DNA from: Pseudoalteromonas rubra
Lineage (GTDB): Bacteria; Pseudomonadota; Gammaproteobacteria; Enterobacterales; Alteromonadaceae
Length of the DNA stretch: 64,000 bases
NCBI RefSeq assembly: GCF_005887115.1
Contig: NZ_PNCJ01000034.1
Span: forward strand, 83,359 to 147,358
Direction: 5' to 3'
Of the stretch, positions 53,431 to 62,392 are shown one piece after another. The notes under the pieces were generated by a model. That model did no database searches. It was not told the origin of the DNA and worked only from the letters and a program-made list of their open reading frames with translations. A program made the translations under genes and the position numbers. Positions within the stretch are counted from its first letter, which is position 1. Every line of letters starts with the position of its first letter.

Positions 53431-54327
53431 TTAAATTGTACGTGCGCAGTCTCGGCCTGCATCCTTGGCGCGATACAGCCCCTTGTCCGCCCGCGAGAAA
53501 ATCTCATTCGGACAATCCTGGCTGGTGGCCAGTGTAAATCCAATACTGGTTGTGACATCATGATTCTTCATGACAGTGCAGCACCTGACCGATGCCATGA
53601 TGCGCTCTGCAATCACTTTGTTGGTCGTAAAGGCCGGATCGTCAATCAGGATCGCAAACTCATCGCCACCAAAACGAAATACGGTGTCTGTGGCCCGTAC
53701 CGAAGACTCCAGAATGCGCGCAAACTCAATCAACACATTGTCACCCATTTTATGGCCATAGAGGTCGTTCACTTGCTTAAAGTTATCCAGATCCAGCAGC
53801 ATCAGGCTAAAATTGCAATGGTGACGGCGACTGCGTTCAAGTTTCTTCGCCAAAAACTCATTGAACTGGCTGCGGTTTGATAATCCGGTCAGTGAGTCTT
53901 TGGTCGCCAGCTTCAGCACGCGCTGATACATCAGTGCATTTCTCAGTGGATACAGCAAGCAGGTGTGCAGCTGGACCAGCCTGGCCTGCAGTGCCTCACT
54001 CAGACGATATTTACTAAAATACACAATCTGACCCAGATGCTGGTTGTTTAACTCCAGATCAAAAGTATAAGGGCTCAGCTGGTTGTTGCTCTGCTGCATC
54101 TGAAACACACCTTCACTAGAGTGAAATTGGAGTCCGGCCAGATTTATGATGCGTTTGATATAACCGGCAAAGATGTCGAGTAGTCCATTTACATCCAGAG
54201 TTGTTTGCAATTTTTCAGTCAGGCTCATCGGGTTTTCGGGGACGTGCGACATTTGCATTTGCGCGTTAAACGGCAAAAAATCCCCGCGCGTCGGCGCCCG
54301 TTGAGTCAAAATATGGACATTTTCCAT
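53431..54327 (-). CDS. Diguanylate cyclase (GGDEF domain)
   Basis: 298 residues. The N-terminal region (about 30-135) is a GAF-like sensor of unknown ligand. The C-terminal GGDEF domain (about 140-298) has the intact active site FRFGGDEFAIL and, five residues before it, RATD, which fits the RxxD inhibitory I-site. It starts with DSLTGLSNR, the usual opening. It should make cyclic di-GMP from two GTP in the cytoplasm with product inhibition. No membrane helix. ATG 54327 is preceded by AGGGGAA. It may act with the EAL-HDOD protein at 15209, but nothing in the sequence links them. Confidence 0.92.
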   Translation of the reverse strand: MENVHILTQRAPTRGDFLPFNAQMQMSHVPENPMSLTEKLQTTLDVNGLLDIFAGYIKRIINLAGLQFHSSEGVFQMQQSNNQLSPYTFDLELNNQHLGQIVYFSKYRLSEALQARLVQLHTCLLYPLRNALMYQRVLKLATKDSLTGLSNRSQFNEFLAKKLERSRRHHCNFSLMLLDLDNFKQVNDLYGHKMGDNVLIEFARILESSVRATDTVFRFGGDEFAILIDDPAFTTNKVIAERIMASVRCCTVMKNHDVTTSIGFTLATSQDCPNEIFSRADKGLYRAKDAGRDCARTI

Positions 54328-54473
54328 CTAATATTCCCCTAAAGTACAACATTCGCTATGTTCTAAGCGAGTTTCATGCCAAAAATTTAAACTGGCTGAA
54401 AAACAGCTGCTTGCTATATTTAGTAGTGAATAAAAAATGCTCAACACTATTTTATTGACGCTTGGGAGGCGGT

Positions 54474-56534
54474 TTGCAGCAAAATTTTGCCGGGTTTTTA
54501 GGTGAGGATGTCACCAGTACATTAGTTGCCGCCCTGGAGGGTCAGTTTGCCGGGTTGATAGCGTTATTACTCTGTGCCGTTGCACTGGTGTGGTCGTTCA
54601 AGCGCGTTGGACTGCCGCCGATCCTGGCGTATCTGCTGACGGGACTCTTGGCTGGCAGCTATGGATTCGGCTGGATAGATAACAGCCATGAGATCCAATT
54701 AATAGCTGAGCTAGGAATAGTATTTTTGTTGTTTAGTCTGGGGTTGGAATTTTCAATTCCCAAACTCATGGCAATGCGCAGTGTGGTATTTGGCCTGGGA
54801 AGTTTGCAGGTTCTAGTAACCACCGTGGTACTGGCGGTGATCTTAAAGTACCTTGGCTTTAACTGGATAGAGGCACTGATCATTGCCAGCCTGATTGCTC
54901 TGTCTTCCACTGCCGTTGTGGTTAAAGAGCTAAAAGAGCGGGGGATATTAAACATTCGTCGTGGCCAGCTTGCCGTAGGCGTATTGCTTTTCCAGGATAT
55001 TGCCGTTGTTCCTCTGCTGATCACCATTCCTTTATTAAGCCAGTCTGACAACCAGGTGCTGGTGGGCGCTTTGATCCTTGCGCTCGCCAAAGGCGCGTTC
55101 GTTTGCATGTTACTCTGGGCCATCGGAAAATGGGTGTTGCCTAAAGTATTCAATGAAGTTGCAATGGCACGCACTGACGAATTATTCGTACTGACTACTT
55201 TGGTGGTGGCGCTGTGTGCCGGGGCGCTGACCTATGCGTTTGGTTTGTCTATGGCACTGGGGGCATTTTTGGCCGGGATGATGCTTGGTGAGAGTCAGTA
55301 CCGGCATCAGCTGGAAGCTGAGATACGGCCGTTTCGCGATATTCTGATGGGTTTGTTCTTCGTCACTGTGGGCACACAGCTAGATGTTTCTTATGTAATT
55401 CAGTCGTTCTTTTACATTATTCTGGTGCTGGCGTTACTTATAGTGCTGAAACTTAGTATTATTTTTCTGTTGGCGCAGTTGATGGGAGAGCGCCGCAAAG
55501 ATGCGTTTGCAGCGGGCATCTTACTGTGGCAAATGGGGGAGTTTGGCTTTGTACTGGTTGCTCTGGCCAGCAAGCATCAGCTGCTCAGCGCAGAAGCAGC
55601 GTCTTTCCTTATAGCTCTGGGTGTGTTGTCTATGGCACTTACGCCGTATCTGATCAGTGAAACAGACCGCTTGGTTAAGCTACTACGCATTGACAGTGAA
55701 GGTCGGCCTGAACCGCATGAACAGGGGTTTATTACCTCCAGTAAAGTGAAAAACCATGTGGTGATATTTGGTTATGCCCGTGTCGGTCAGACTATTGCCC
55801 GGTTCTTACGTCCGGAAGCCATTCCTTACATTGCGGTGGAGCGCAACCCTGCGATTGTGCAAGAGGCCCTGACCGCCGGTGAGCCTGTAGTGTTTGGCGA
55901 CCCAACCCAACAAGAGGTACTGAAGTCCGCCAATGTCAGTGAAGCCCGTTTGGTGATCGTCTCACTGAACGACTTTGATAAGGCTCAGGCGGTCATTGAT
56001 GCAGTGAAACGCTTTGCACCAGAGGTAAAAATCCTGGTCAGAATGAAAGATGACACCCATCTTGAGGCCCTAAAAGAGTTGGGAGCGACAGAAGTGGTGC
56101 CCGAATCGCTGGAGGCCAGTTTGATGATGGTGTCTCATGTATTGTATATGTCGGGCGTGCCGATGCGGCGGATCCTTAAACGGGTAAGCATAGAGCGACA
56201 AAATCGCTATGAATATTTGCACGGTTTTTTTACCGGTGACAGCCAGGAAATGAAAGAATACGCGGGTCCGGAAGGCGCAAGCTACAGCTCAGACAGGCTG
56301 GAATACCTGCATGCAATCGCATTACCGGACGACGCCTATGCCGTAGACAAGTCAATCGCGGAGCTGGACTTAGCACGTCACAAAGTGGTGGTTAAAGCGC
56401 TGCGACGTAATGGAGAAGAAATTTCCATCCCCGATGAGGAAACCACCTTGTGTGCCAGTGATGTACTGTTGCTCAAAGGCAAGCCGCGTCGGGTAGAGCG
56501 GGCAGAACAGTTTCTGCTAGACGGCTTGCCCTAG
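54474..56534 (+). CDS. Monovalent cation:proton antiporter-2 (KefB/KefC type) with TrkA domains
   Basis: About 686 residues. I place the start at TTG 54474, just behind GGGAGG; the frame opens four codons earlier. Some 12 membrane helices (about 20-410) form the Na+/H+ exchanger domain, with GLPPILAYLLTGLLAGSYGF and SSTAVVVKELKERG. A TrkA-N Rossmann domain follows (about 425-545: HVVIFGYARVGQTIARFL), then a TrkA-C domain (about 600-686). It exports K+ or Na+ in exchange for protons, gated by a nucleotide or metabolite. Neither a glutathione-gating partner (KefF/G) nor any other subunit is adjacent. Its stop is only four bases from the convergent patatin gene's stop. Confidence 0.9.
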   Translation: MQQNFAGFLGEDVTSTLVAALEGQFAGLIALLLCAVALVWSFKRVGLPPILAYLLTGLLAGSYGFGWIDNSHEIQLIAELGIVFLLFSLGLEFSIPKLMAMRSVVFGLGSLQVLVTTVVLAVILKYLGFNWIEALIIASLIALSSTAVVVKELKERGILNIRRGQLAVGVLLFQDIAVVPLLITIPLLSQSDNQVLVGALILALAKGAFVCMLLWAIGKWVLPKVFNEVAMARTDELFVLTTLVVALCAGALTYAFGLSMALGAFLAGMMLGESQYRHQLEAEIRPFRDILMGLFFVTVGTQLDVSYVIQSFFYIILVLALLIVLKLSIIFLLAQLMGERRKDAFAAGILLWQMGEFGFVLVALASKHQLLSAEAASFLIALGVLSMALTPYLISETDRLVKLLRIDSEGRPEPHEQGFITSSKVKNHVVIFGYARVGQTIARFLRPEAIPYIAVERNPAIVQEALTAGEPVVFGDPTQQEVLKSANVSEARLVIVSLNDFDKAQAVIDAVKRFAPEVKILVRMKDDTHLEALKELGATEVVPESLEASLMMVSHVLYMSGVPMRRILKRVSIERQNRYEYLHGFFTGDSQEMKEYAGPEGASYSSDRLEYLHAIALPDDAYAVDKSIAELDLARHKVVVKALRRNGEEISIPDEETTLCASDVLLLKGKPRRVERAEQFLLDGLP

Positions 56535-56538
56535 GCCA

Positions 56539-57684
56539 CTAATCCAGTTCCAGAAAAGCACGTATCTCGTCTAGTCTGTCCATACCGTCCTGATAGCCAT
56601 ATTCAATTAACTGCCGGGTGTAGGCTTTTTCGAATAGCAGGTAGCTGGTTAAACTCGACGGAGAGTGTCGCTTCACCCCGATAGAACGTAGTAACAGTTT
56701 AATGGCCATTGGCAGTTCATCGTAAAAGTGCAGTGCCAGTTCATTAAAGTTGTGAGTAGGGTTAACCACCAAGGTATTAATATGTTTGAGCTCTTTGTGT
56801 TTGTCTCTGGCAGGCAACAGGCCTACCGTGCGATTAACCCGCTCCAGCCGCTCAAGATCAGACTGCAGCGTGTCACTGAATACACTATCAAGTAAATGAC
56901 CTGCGACGACTGACATGCCCGGAAAATGCGGCTCGTAACCAATTGGCGTCGGTATTTTTGGCTGCTCCACACCAATAATAAAGATTTTTTCTGCCCCCAG
57001 ATGAATCGACGGGCTGAGTGGCGACAGCTGGTGGATGGAACCGTCGCCATAGTAATGATGTCTGACCCGCACGCTGGGAAATACCATTGGAATTGCACTG
57101 GACGCCATCAGATGATCAAGCGTGATGTGATCGGGTACGCCAATACGTTTGGCGCGCTGCCAGGGCTGTGCATCTCTGGCCTGATAAAAAGACACAGAGC
57201 GGCCAGTCGAGTAACTGGATACCGTAACAGACAAGGCATCCAGATAACCGCGCTGAATGTGGCGGTCGATCCGTGAGAGATCGAGCACATCGCGCAGTAA
57301 ATGGCGAAGGGGGGTGTTGTCGAGCAAACTCGCGGGTGGCTGGTTAATATACTCCGCCTGAAAACTTCGCATCATATTGCCCAGGATATGGCCAAAGGCA
57401 CCGATAAAACCGCTCTCATAAACCATATCGGTATGGAAGTTCTTCCAGATAGACTCTACTTTTCGAATGGCCAGATGCATATTCGAGGCATAGCAGGCAA
57501 GGCCGGCGGAGTTAATTGCACCTGCCGATGTACCATTAATAATACGAAATGGCAGCGGTGCGGTTCTGGGCAGGCTGTGTGCCAGTGCCTTAAGTACACC
57601 AATCTGATAGGCCGCACGAGCGCCGCCACCGGTTAACAGCAGGGCCGTTTGAGGTCGTGAACGCGAAGTGTGATGTTGACTCAT
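56539..57684 (-). CDS. Patatin-like phospholipase
   Basis: 381 residues from ATG 57684, which has AAGGAAG at ideal spacing; an ATG 19 codons earlier has no ribosome site. The oxyanion loop is LTGGGARAAYQIGVL, the nucleophile Ser lies in NGTSAGAIN, and the catalytic Asp lies in YGDGSIHQ, where the usual DGG/DGA is DGS. The C-terminal third holds a DUF3336-free extension (about 260-381) common to bacterial RssA-like patatins. No signal peptide, so it is intracellular or peripheral. It should hydrolyse acyl esters of phospholipids; the substrate is unknown. Confidence 0.88.
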   Translation of the reverse strand: MSQHHTSRSRPQTALLLTGGGARAAYQIGVLKALAHSLPRTAPLPFRIINGTSAGAINSAGLACYASNMHLAIRKVESIWKNFHTDMVYESGFIGAFGHILGNMMRSFQAEYINQPPASLLDNTPLRHLLRDVLDLSRIDRHIQRGYLDALSVTVSSYSTGRSVSFYQARDAQPWQRAKRIGVPDHITLDHLMASSAIPMVFPSVRVRHHYYGDGSIHQLSPLSPSIHLGAEKIFIIGVEQPKIPTPIGYEPHFPGMSVVAGHLLDSVFSDTLQSDLERLERVNRTVGLLPARDKHKELKHINTLVVNPTHNFNELALHFYDELPMAIKLLLRSIGVKRHSPSSLTSYLLFEKAYTRQLIEYGYQDGMDRLDEIRAFLELD

Positions 57685-58267
57685 ATGCTTCCTTAACCAC
57701 TCAAATTTATTAGGCTGAATTGAGATTGCCATATCAGCCATCAGTGGGCCGACACTATTACTATAACGGTATGTTTAACTTAGTAAAACAGTAATACATC
57801 GCTTAACCAAAGCAAATTCATTGACGATTCATATTGAGCCCATATGCTCACTAACCTGTAATTGATATTGCACCTTATCAGGGATGCGATATCTTTTACT
57901 ATACTGATCCACTCAACTGAGCCGCTCGCCTGGTGACAAGAGAGACTTAGCGATACTTAGGCAAAAATGGCACAGCCTGGTTGTAATGCATGTGAGCGCT
58001 GAGTGTATCGTGCTCATGGCACCGGCTCATCTGGATTAGTATTGAATACTCACCAATACAGGAAGCAAAGGTGAGTAGACGCGTTTAAAGATACCAAAAA
58101 AGCCACAGGCTGCAGATGCAAAGGTCGTCAAAACGACCATCATTAGGCTATAATCTTTTGTATATTATAGATTATTTTTGTTGTCTGGTGAGTGGCAGGT
58201 CACTATACCTGGTACTTTAAGCACCCTAAGTGCAACAAATTCGTTTAGCAAATTTAATGGAGTTTCC
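57685..58267. other. Intergenic region with hairpins, no gene seen
   Basis: About 580 bases between the patatin gene and the DUF3014 gene. A 9-bp hairpin (57864-57872 with 57885-57893, one G-U pair) is followed by TTTT. A second, GGTCGT-CAAA-ACGACC (58123-58138), lies just upstream of TATAAT (58149-58154), which may be the promoter of the DUF3014 gene. No convincing coding frame or known RNA is visible. A small RNA ending at the first hairpin is possible but unsupported. Confidence 0.4.
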
Positions 58268-59167
58268 ATGTCAGAGCACAACTCAGCAGAATCAAGGAAC
58301 AGCAAGCCTTCTAACAGCCACTTATTGCTTGCCGTAAGTGTGGTCGTGGCCCTCGTGGTCGTGGCCATTTTTGTGCTTTCAAACCGGGACAATCAGCAGG
58401 AAAACACAAAGTTTAAACAGGATGTTGTAGTGCCGGAGAAAACACCAATGGAGGTCGTTAACACTGCACGCCCTGAGCCGCAGCCTCAGGTTGAAGAGCC
58501 TGTTGAGCCAGCACCCGTTGTGGAGCCAGAGCCAATCCCTGAGCCAGAGTCGTTGCCTCAGCGCGAACCAGAGCAGCCTGTTACACCGCCGCTCCCCTCA
58601 CTGGATAACAGCGACGTGGCCCTGAGCGAACAAATCGCCAACTATTTAAATGATACCGCGATGGATTTGGTGGTGACTGAAGATATGATCCGCCGCAGCG
58701 TGGTGTTTGTCGATAATCTGGCACAGGGAAAAGTGGCTAAAAAACACTTCCCGGTCAGCAAACCAAAAGACAGCTTTATGGTCATTGAAGATGACATCAT
58801 TGTCACCGATCCAAACAGCTTCGAGCGCTACACACCTTATGTCAACATGCTAAATGCCATGAGCACTGCTCAGCTGGTACGTACATACAACAAGTTCAGA
58901 CCTCTGATCGGTGAAGCGTACGAAGAAATTGGTTACGACGGTGGCGAATTCGACCTGACTTTGCAAGAAGCGCTGGGAGAGTTATTGGAAACCCCAATCC
59001 CGGAAACCAGCCTGCCTTTACTACAAGAGTCAGTCACCTACAAATATGCCTATGCAGAATGGGAGCAACTGTCTGATGCACAAAAACTCTTCCTGCGCAT
59101 GGGCCCGGAAAACATGAAGAAAATGAAAAAGCGCCTGCAAGACCTGAAAGCCGAGCTGGCCAAGTAA
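58268..59167 (+). CDS. DUF3014 protein, membrane-anchored
   Basis: 299 residues from ATG 58268, with TGGAG upstream; the frame is open 30 codons earlier without need. One membrane helix (about 20-40) is followed by a long acidic proline-rich spacer (about 60-120, repeated PEP/EP units) and a folded C-terminal domain (about 125-299: MNDTAMD-like start, NSFERYTPYVNMLNAMSTAQ, EEIGYDGGEF) that fits DUF3014. It is probably anchored in the inner membrane with its domain in the periplasm. The role is unknown. It lies just upstream of the SRP RNA gene. Confidence 0.8.
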   Translation: MSEHNSAESRNSKPSNSHLLLAVSVVVALVVVAIFVLSNRDNQQENTKFKQDVVVPEKTPMEVVNTARPEPQPQVEEPVEPAPVVEPEPIPEPESLPQREPEQPVTPPLPSLDNSDVALSEQIANYLNDTAMDLVVTEDMIRRSVVFVDNLAQGKVAKKHFPVSKPKDSFMVIEDDIIVTDPNSFERYTPYVNMLNAMSTAQLVRTYNKFRPLIGEAYEEIGYDGGEFDLTLQEALGELLETPIPETSLPLLQESVTYKYAYAEWEQLSDAQKLFLRMGPENMKKMKKRLQDLKAELAK

Positions 59168-59260
59168 CCCGAAAACAAAGTAAAAACCCCAACCAAACCA
59201 ACAAAGCTCGTCTAATTGTATACTCACTATGCAGTTAGCCGGGCTTTTTAACATTTCCCC

Positions 59261-59289
59261 TTGCAACATGACACGAAACTCGCGATAAT
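59261..59289 (+). promoter_or_regulatory. Promoter of the SRP RNA gene
   Basis: TTGCAA at 59261-59266, a 17-base spacer, GATAAT at 59284-59289, then a GC-rich discriminator CCCTCCCGCGCC. Initiation about base 59296 would leave a leader of some 20 bases before the mature RNA. That agrees with the leader that RNase P removes in E. coli. Confidence 0.75.
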
Positions 59290-59317
59290 CCCTCCCGCGC
59301 CAAACAAGGCCCTCAAT

Positions 59318-59431
59318 GGTAGTCTTATTGGTCCTCTCGCAACGATAGTTCGTGAACCTGGTCAGGTCCGGAAGGAAGCAGCCACAGCGGATGACTCGTG
59401 TGCCGGGATGTGGCTGGTAAGACTGCCACCC
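59318..59431 (+). ncRNA. ffs: Signal recognition particle RNA, 4.5S type
   Basis: About 114 bases, the length of E. coli 4.5S RNA. The universally conserved apical part GGTCAGGTCCGGAAGGAAGC is at 59360-59379 with the GGAA tetraloop at 59370-59373. The partner strand GATGACTCGTGTGCCGGGATG follows in two pieces. The ends pair: GGTAGTCTTA (59318-59327) with TAAGACTGCC (59418-59427), ten pairs including one G-U. With Ffh it directs inner-membrane proteins to the translocon. The exact ends are inferred from pairing. It has its own promoter. No clear T-run terminator follows; only CAAACT-CCAA-AGTTTG at 59431-59446. Confidence 0.96.
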
Positions 59432-59755
59432 AAACTCCAAAGTTTGCGGTGTCAGATTTCACTTCAAAATCAAAATTCTTCTAAAGCTAAAAATTACTTT
59501 CCAGCTACGCTTCTAGATTACCAATGCATAGCTTTTATTCCTAACCGGTTATTTGATTCCATTTTACAGAGCAATCGTATTTTGAGGATACGGATATCGC
59601 TTTATGACTTCTAACTATATCAAATGGGTGTCTTCAAAAGCTCTTTACTGACATTGAAGGGTCGATGGGAAGCTCAAAATGAATAGTAATGGAATAGGCT
59701 CAGCCTCAAATCGCCACAAGCCACAGTTTGAATTAACAACCTTTCAATTATCTGA
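59432..59755. other. AT-rich intergenic region after the SRP RNA gene
   Basis: About 320 AT-rich bases with no supported gene, repeat or known RNA. It ends at the terminator of the minus-strand secreted protein gene. Confidence 0.5.
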
Positions 59756-59757
59756 CC

Positions 59758-59790
59758 AAAAACGCACTTGCCTTCTAAAGAACAAGTGCG
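59758..59790 (-). terminator. Terminator of the 59830-60726 gene
   Basis: On the minus strand, an 8-bp stem CGCACTTG / CAAGTGCG with a 12-base loop is followed by a run of six T. It lies 40 bases beyond the stop codon. Confidence 0.85.
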
Positions 59791-59829
59791 CCATTTAGCT
59801 CCATCAATAGAGCATATCAATCAAGTAGA

Positions 59830-60726
59830 TCAATAACACTCGACCGCAACGGTATTCCAGGTATTTGGGCTACCATCAACGTATTTGTTGCAAATGCCTT
59901 TGGCAAACAGGTTTTCCAGGTGGTAACCAAAGCTGGTGAAGTGGACCAGGTTGCCGAAGAACGGGAACTGGCCATAGAATTGTAGCTCGGCGAGCATGTC
60001 GTCGAGGTTGTAATTCGTTTGCTCAGCAATAAAGCTGTGATCAATGGCTTGCAGGTTGATGATGGTTGGATCCGGGAAGCCAGGAACGACGACATGCAGG
60101 TATTCTTCATCATATTTACCATCGTAAAACTTCACTGTTTTCATCATTTCAGTTGGTGACAGCTGAGTCATGGCCAGTCTGAAGTCAGTGACTTCAAACA
60201 CTTCGCGCGTCAGGTTACGGTTTACGTAAATTTTGCCGGGTAAGACATCATGTAGTGCACGCATCACAGCTTGCTCGTCGTCGGTAACGGCTTGTGCCAG
60301 CGCATAATCTGGGAATCCGGCATTGGTGAAGCGCTCATATGACTCTTTAACCATACCCATAAAGAAGGCAACCGTTTGCTGGCGCGCGATGATGTGAGCC
60401 TGCTCTTCAGTAACTGTTCTGGACATCAACAATGCGGCTTTTTTACCTGCATAAAAGCTGACCAGATTCTGGGTGATGGAATACACCGCAGCATTCGATG
60501 AGTTTTTAGGGTTACCACCCTGATGAATGCGAGTGCCATCGGCATAGTCAAAAATAGTACTCAGGTCAAAGCGACCGTTTTCTTCATTTTCACGCGCTTG
60601 TGCATTCCATTGAAACAGATCATGAGAGGCGAGGCCCATTACACCGATATCGACAACCCGGATTGGCTTTTTAGCCAGGGCCGGCAGGGAGAACAGCAAC
60701 AGCAGCAGTACAGAGAGTATTTTCAT
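59830..60726 (-). CDS. Unknown secreted or periplasmic protein behind a Fur-like box
   Basis: 298 residues with a clear signal peptide (MKILSVLLLLLFSLPALA, cut after residue 18) and AAGGAAA before the ATG. The mature protein is mixed alpha/beta with no membrane helix. Visible features: VVDIGVMGLASHDLFQWNA near its start, a helical middle (VTEEQAHIIARQQTVAFFM), and a C-terminal half with VVPGFPDPTIINLQ and two Cys near the end (GICNKY, VECY) that could form a disulfide. I recognise no family. It has its own terminator and a good Fur-box match 25-39 bases upstream, suggesting iron-repressed expression. It is divergent from the sphingomyelinase gene. Confidence 0.75.
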   Translation of the reverse strand: MKILSVLLLLLFSLPALAKKPIRVVDIGVMGLASHDLFQWNAQARENEENGRFDLSTIFDYADGTRIHQGGNPKNSSNAAVYSITQNLVSFYAGKKAALLMSRTVTEEQAHIIARQQTVAFFMGMVKESYERFTNAGFPDYALAQAVTDDEQAVMRALHDVLPGKIYVNRNLTREVFEVTDFRLAMTQLSPTEMMKTVKFYDGKYDEEYLHVVVPGFPDPTIINLQAIDHSFIAEQTNYNLDDMLAELQFYGQFPFFGNLVHFTSFGYHLENLFAKGICNKYVDGSPNTWNTVAVECY

Positions 60727-60750
60727 AGTTATATTTTCCTTAAATGCAAA

Positions 60751-60765
60751 TGAGAATAATTATGC
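60751..60765 (-). promoter_or_regulatory. Candidate Fur box
   Basis: TGAGAATAATTATGC matches the 7-1-7 Fur consensus TGATAAT-N-ATTATCA at 11 of 14 positions. It lies 25-39 bases upstream of the ATG at 60726, where it would cover the promoter. Fur with Fe2+ would repress the gene. Confidence 0.55.
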
Positions 60766-60770
60766 TAATC

Positions 60771-61254
60771 GTTTTTGTGGTGTAGATCAACGCAAGTGTT
60801 TATGCAAAGTCTGTTGGAGCTTTGGTTGTTGCTTGGTACAAGAGCTGGCTGTTAAGTGTGATAGGTTGTTTGAAGCGTTTGCAGGCAAAGATAATTTTCA
60901 ATGTGTAAGTGTGTGCTTACTTTCTTTCTCGTTTTTTGGGTTGTCAGGCTTGCTGTTGACCTCACTTGCTTTTAAATACTCCACATCAAAAAATACCTTT
61001 TGACGAATGCCGAATATTCATCGTGCCAATGACAGCGCGTGAACGAGTGCAGGTGTCATTGGTAAGTCTTAAATCAGCAATGTATATCTCAAAAAACCTT
61101 CATCAGAATAGCGGGTTAGTGCAATGGAAGCGTCACTTTTTGTCACTAAGGTGTGCAGCGAAATTTTTTACTCATCCGGGTTACTTATGCTGTGGGCCTG
61201 TCTGGGTAATGCCTTAATAAAGACAAAAATAACAACGAACTACCGGAGAATAAG
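60771..61254. other. Intergenic region between divergent secreted-protein genes
   Basis: About 480 bases. A frame at 60966-61217 has no ribosome site or recognisable content. The region should hold the sphingomyelinase promoter. CCGGAG just before 61255 is its ribosome site. No repeat or known RNA was seen. Confidence 0.4.
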
Positions 61255-62253
61255 ATGAAAGTTAAGCACCTGATGCTTTGTGCACTGATGTTGTTGAGTA
61301 CACACAGTATGGCCGATTCACTCAAAGTCATGGCCTACAATATTATGCAACTCAATGTACAAGACTGGGACCAGCAAAACCGGGCAGAGCGTTTGCCCAG
61401 TGTGCTGGCATCGTTGAGTGACAGCCCGGATGTGATCCTGATAAGCGAGGCCTTTAACAATGATGCAGAGCAGGCGCTGGCTGCATTGTCTGCGATTTAC
61501 CCCTACCAGACACCTAACGTCGGGCAGGATTGTAGCGGCAGTGGCTGGGATGCTTTGACGGGTAACTGTTCAAACAGCCCGTTTGTGATCCGTGGCGGCG
61601 TGGTGATCTTGTCTAAGTATCCAATCCTCAAGCAAAAAGCACACGTCTTTCACAGTAGTCTGAGTGGTAGCTGGGATTATCTGGCAAACAAAGGGTTCGC
61701 CTATGTAGAAATAGAAAAAGACAATCAACGTTATCACCTGATCGGCACGCACTTGCAGGCAACTCACGACGGCGACACCGCTCAGGAGCACCGTGTGCGG
61801 ATGGGCCAGCTATACGAAATTCAGTCATTTATTGAGGCAGAAAACATTCCTGCCAGCGAGCCTGTTATCATTGGTGGTGATATGAACGTGGAGTGGAGTA
61901 AGCAGCAGGAAGTCGCGGATATGCTTGCAACAGCGCGTGCACAGTTAAACTTTCAGACGCCAGAGGTAGGGTCATTCCCGGCAAAACACAACTGGTTCAC
62001 CAAGGCCAATGCATATTACTTTGACTACAGCCTAGATTATAACGACACACTGGATTACGTTTTCTGGCATAGTGACCACAAACAACCCAGCAATGCGCCA
62101 AGCATGACAGTACGTTATCCAAAAGCACAACAAAACTGGTACTGGAGCTATCTGCGCGGCAACTGGAACCTAAGCAGCGGTCGCTACTATCATAACGGCT
62201 ACTACAACGAGCTATCTGATCACTATCCGGTACAAGTTAACTTTGAGTTTTAA
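61255..62253 (+). CDS. Secreted neutral sphingomyelinase (sphingomyelinase C family)
   Basis: 332 residues with a signal peptide (cut after HSMA). The endonuclease/exonuclease/phosphatase fold is complete: VMAYNIMQLN (metal/Asn), ILISEAFNN (Glu for Mg2+), GGVVILSKYPI, IGTHLQATHDG (His), IGGDMNVEW (Asp/Asn), YVFWHSDH and the C-terminal catalytic LSDHYPV. The VILSKYPI and GTHLQA spacing and the CSGSGWDALTGNC pair of Cys match bacterial sphingomyelinases such as those of Bacillus and Staphylococcus. It should split sphingomyelin into ceramide and phosphocholine outside the cell and may lyse eukaryotic cells. Bacteria lack sphingomyelin, so the target is a host or prey. Single gene, followed by a strong hairpin. 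Confidence 0.88.
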   Translation: MKVKHLMLCALMLLSTHSMADSLKVMAYNIMQLNVQDWDQQNRAERLPSVLASLSDSPDVILISEAFNNDAEQALAALSAIYPYQTPNVGQDCSGSGWDALTGNCSNSPFVIRGGVVILSKYPILKQKAHVFHSSLSGSWDYLANKGFAYVEIEKDNQRYHLIGTHLQATHDGDTAQEHRVRMGQLYEIQSFIEAENIPASEPVIIGGDMNVEWSKQQEVADMLATARAQLNFQTPEVGSFPAKHNWFTKANAYYFDYSLDYNDTLDYVFWHSDHKQPSNAPSMTVRYPKAQQNWYWSYLRGNWNLSSGRYYHNGYYNELSDHYPVQVNFEF

Positions 62254-62266
62254 TGCATGTTTGAAA

Positions 62267-62298
62267 CTGCCCTACTCAACGTTTTGTGAGTAGGGCAG
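62267..62298 (+). terminator. Strong hairpin after the sphingomyelinase gene
   Basis: A 12-bp perfect stem CTGCCCTACTCA / TGAGTAGGGCAG with an eight-base loop, 13 bases after the stop. No T-run follows, so it may end or protect the transcript. Confidence 0.6.
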
Positions 62299-62392
62299 GG
62301 CAAGCAAAGCAGACTACGCTGTAGTGCCTCGTTAAAAGCAAACCAAACAAATAGCTCCTTCATTCCAGACGGCTCGTGAGTCGCGCTCTACC

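Noticed and set aside
59030..59614. Frames of 136 residues (minus) and 117 residues (plus) around 59300
   Set aside because: Both run through the SRP RNA gene, which explains the sequence; neither has a plausible start.
60966..61217. 83-residue frame upstream of the sphingomyelinase gene
   Set aside because: No ribosome site, no domain, composition like noncoding DNA.
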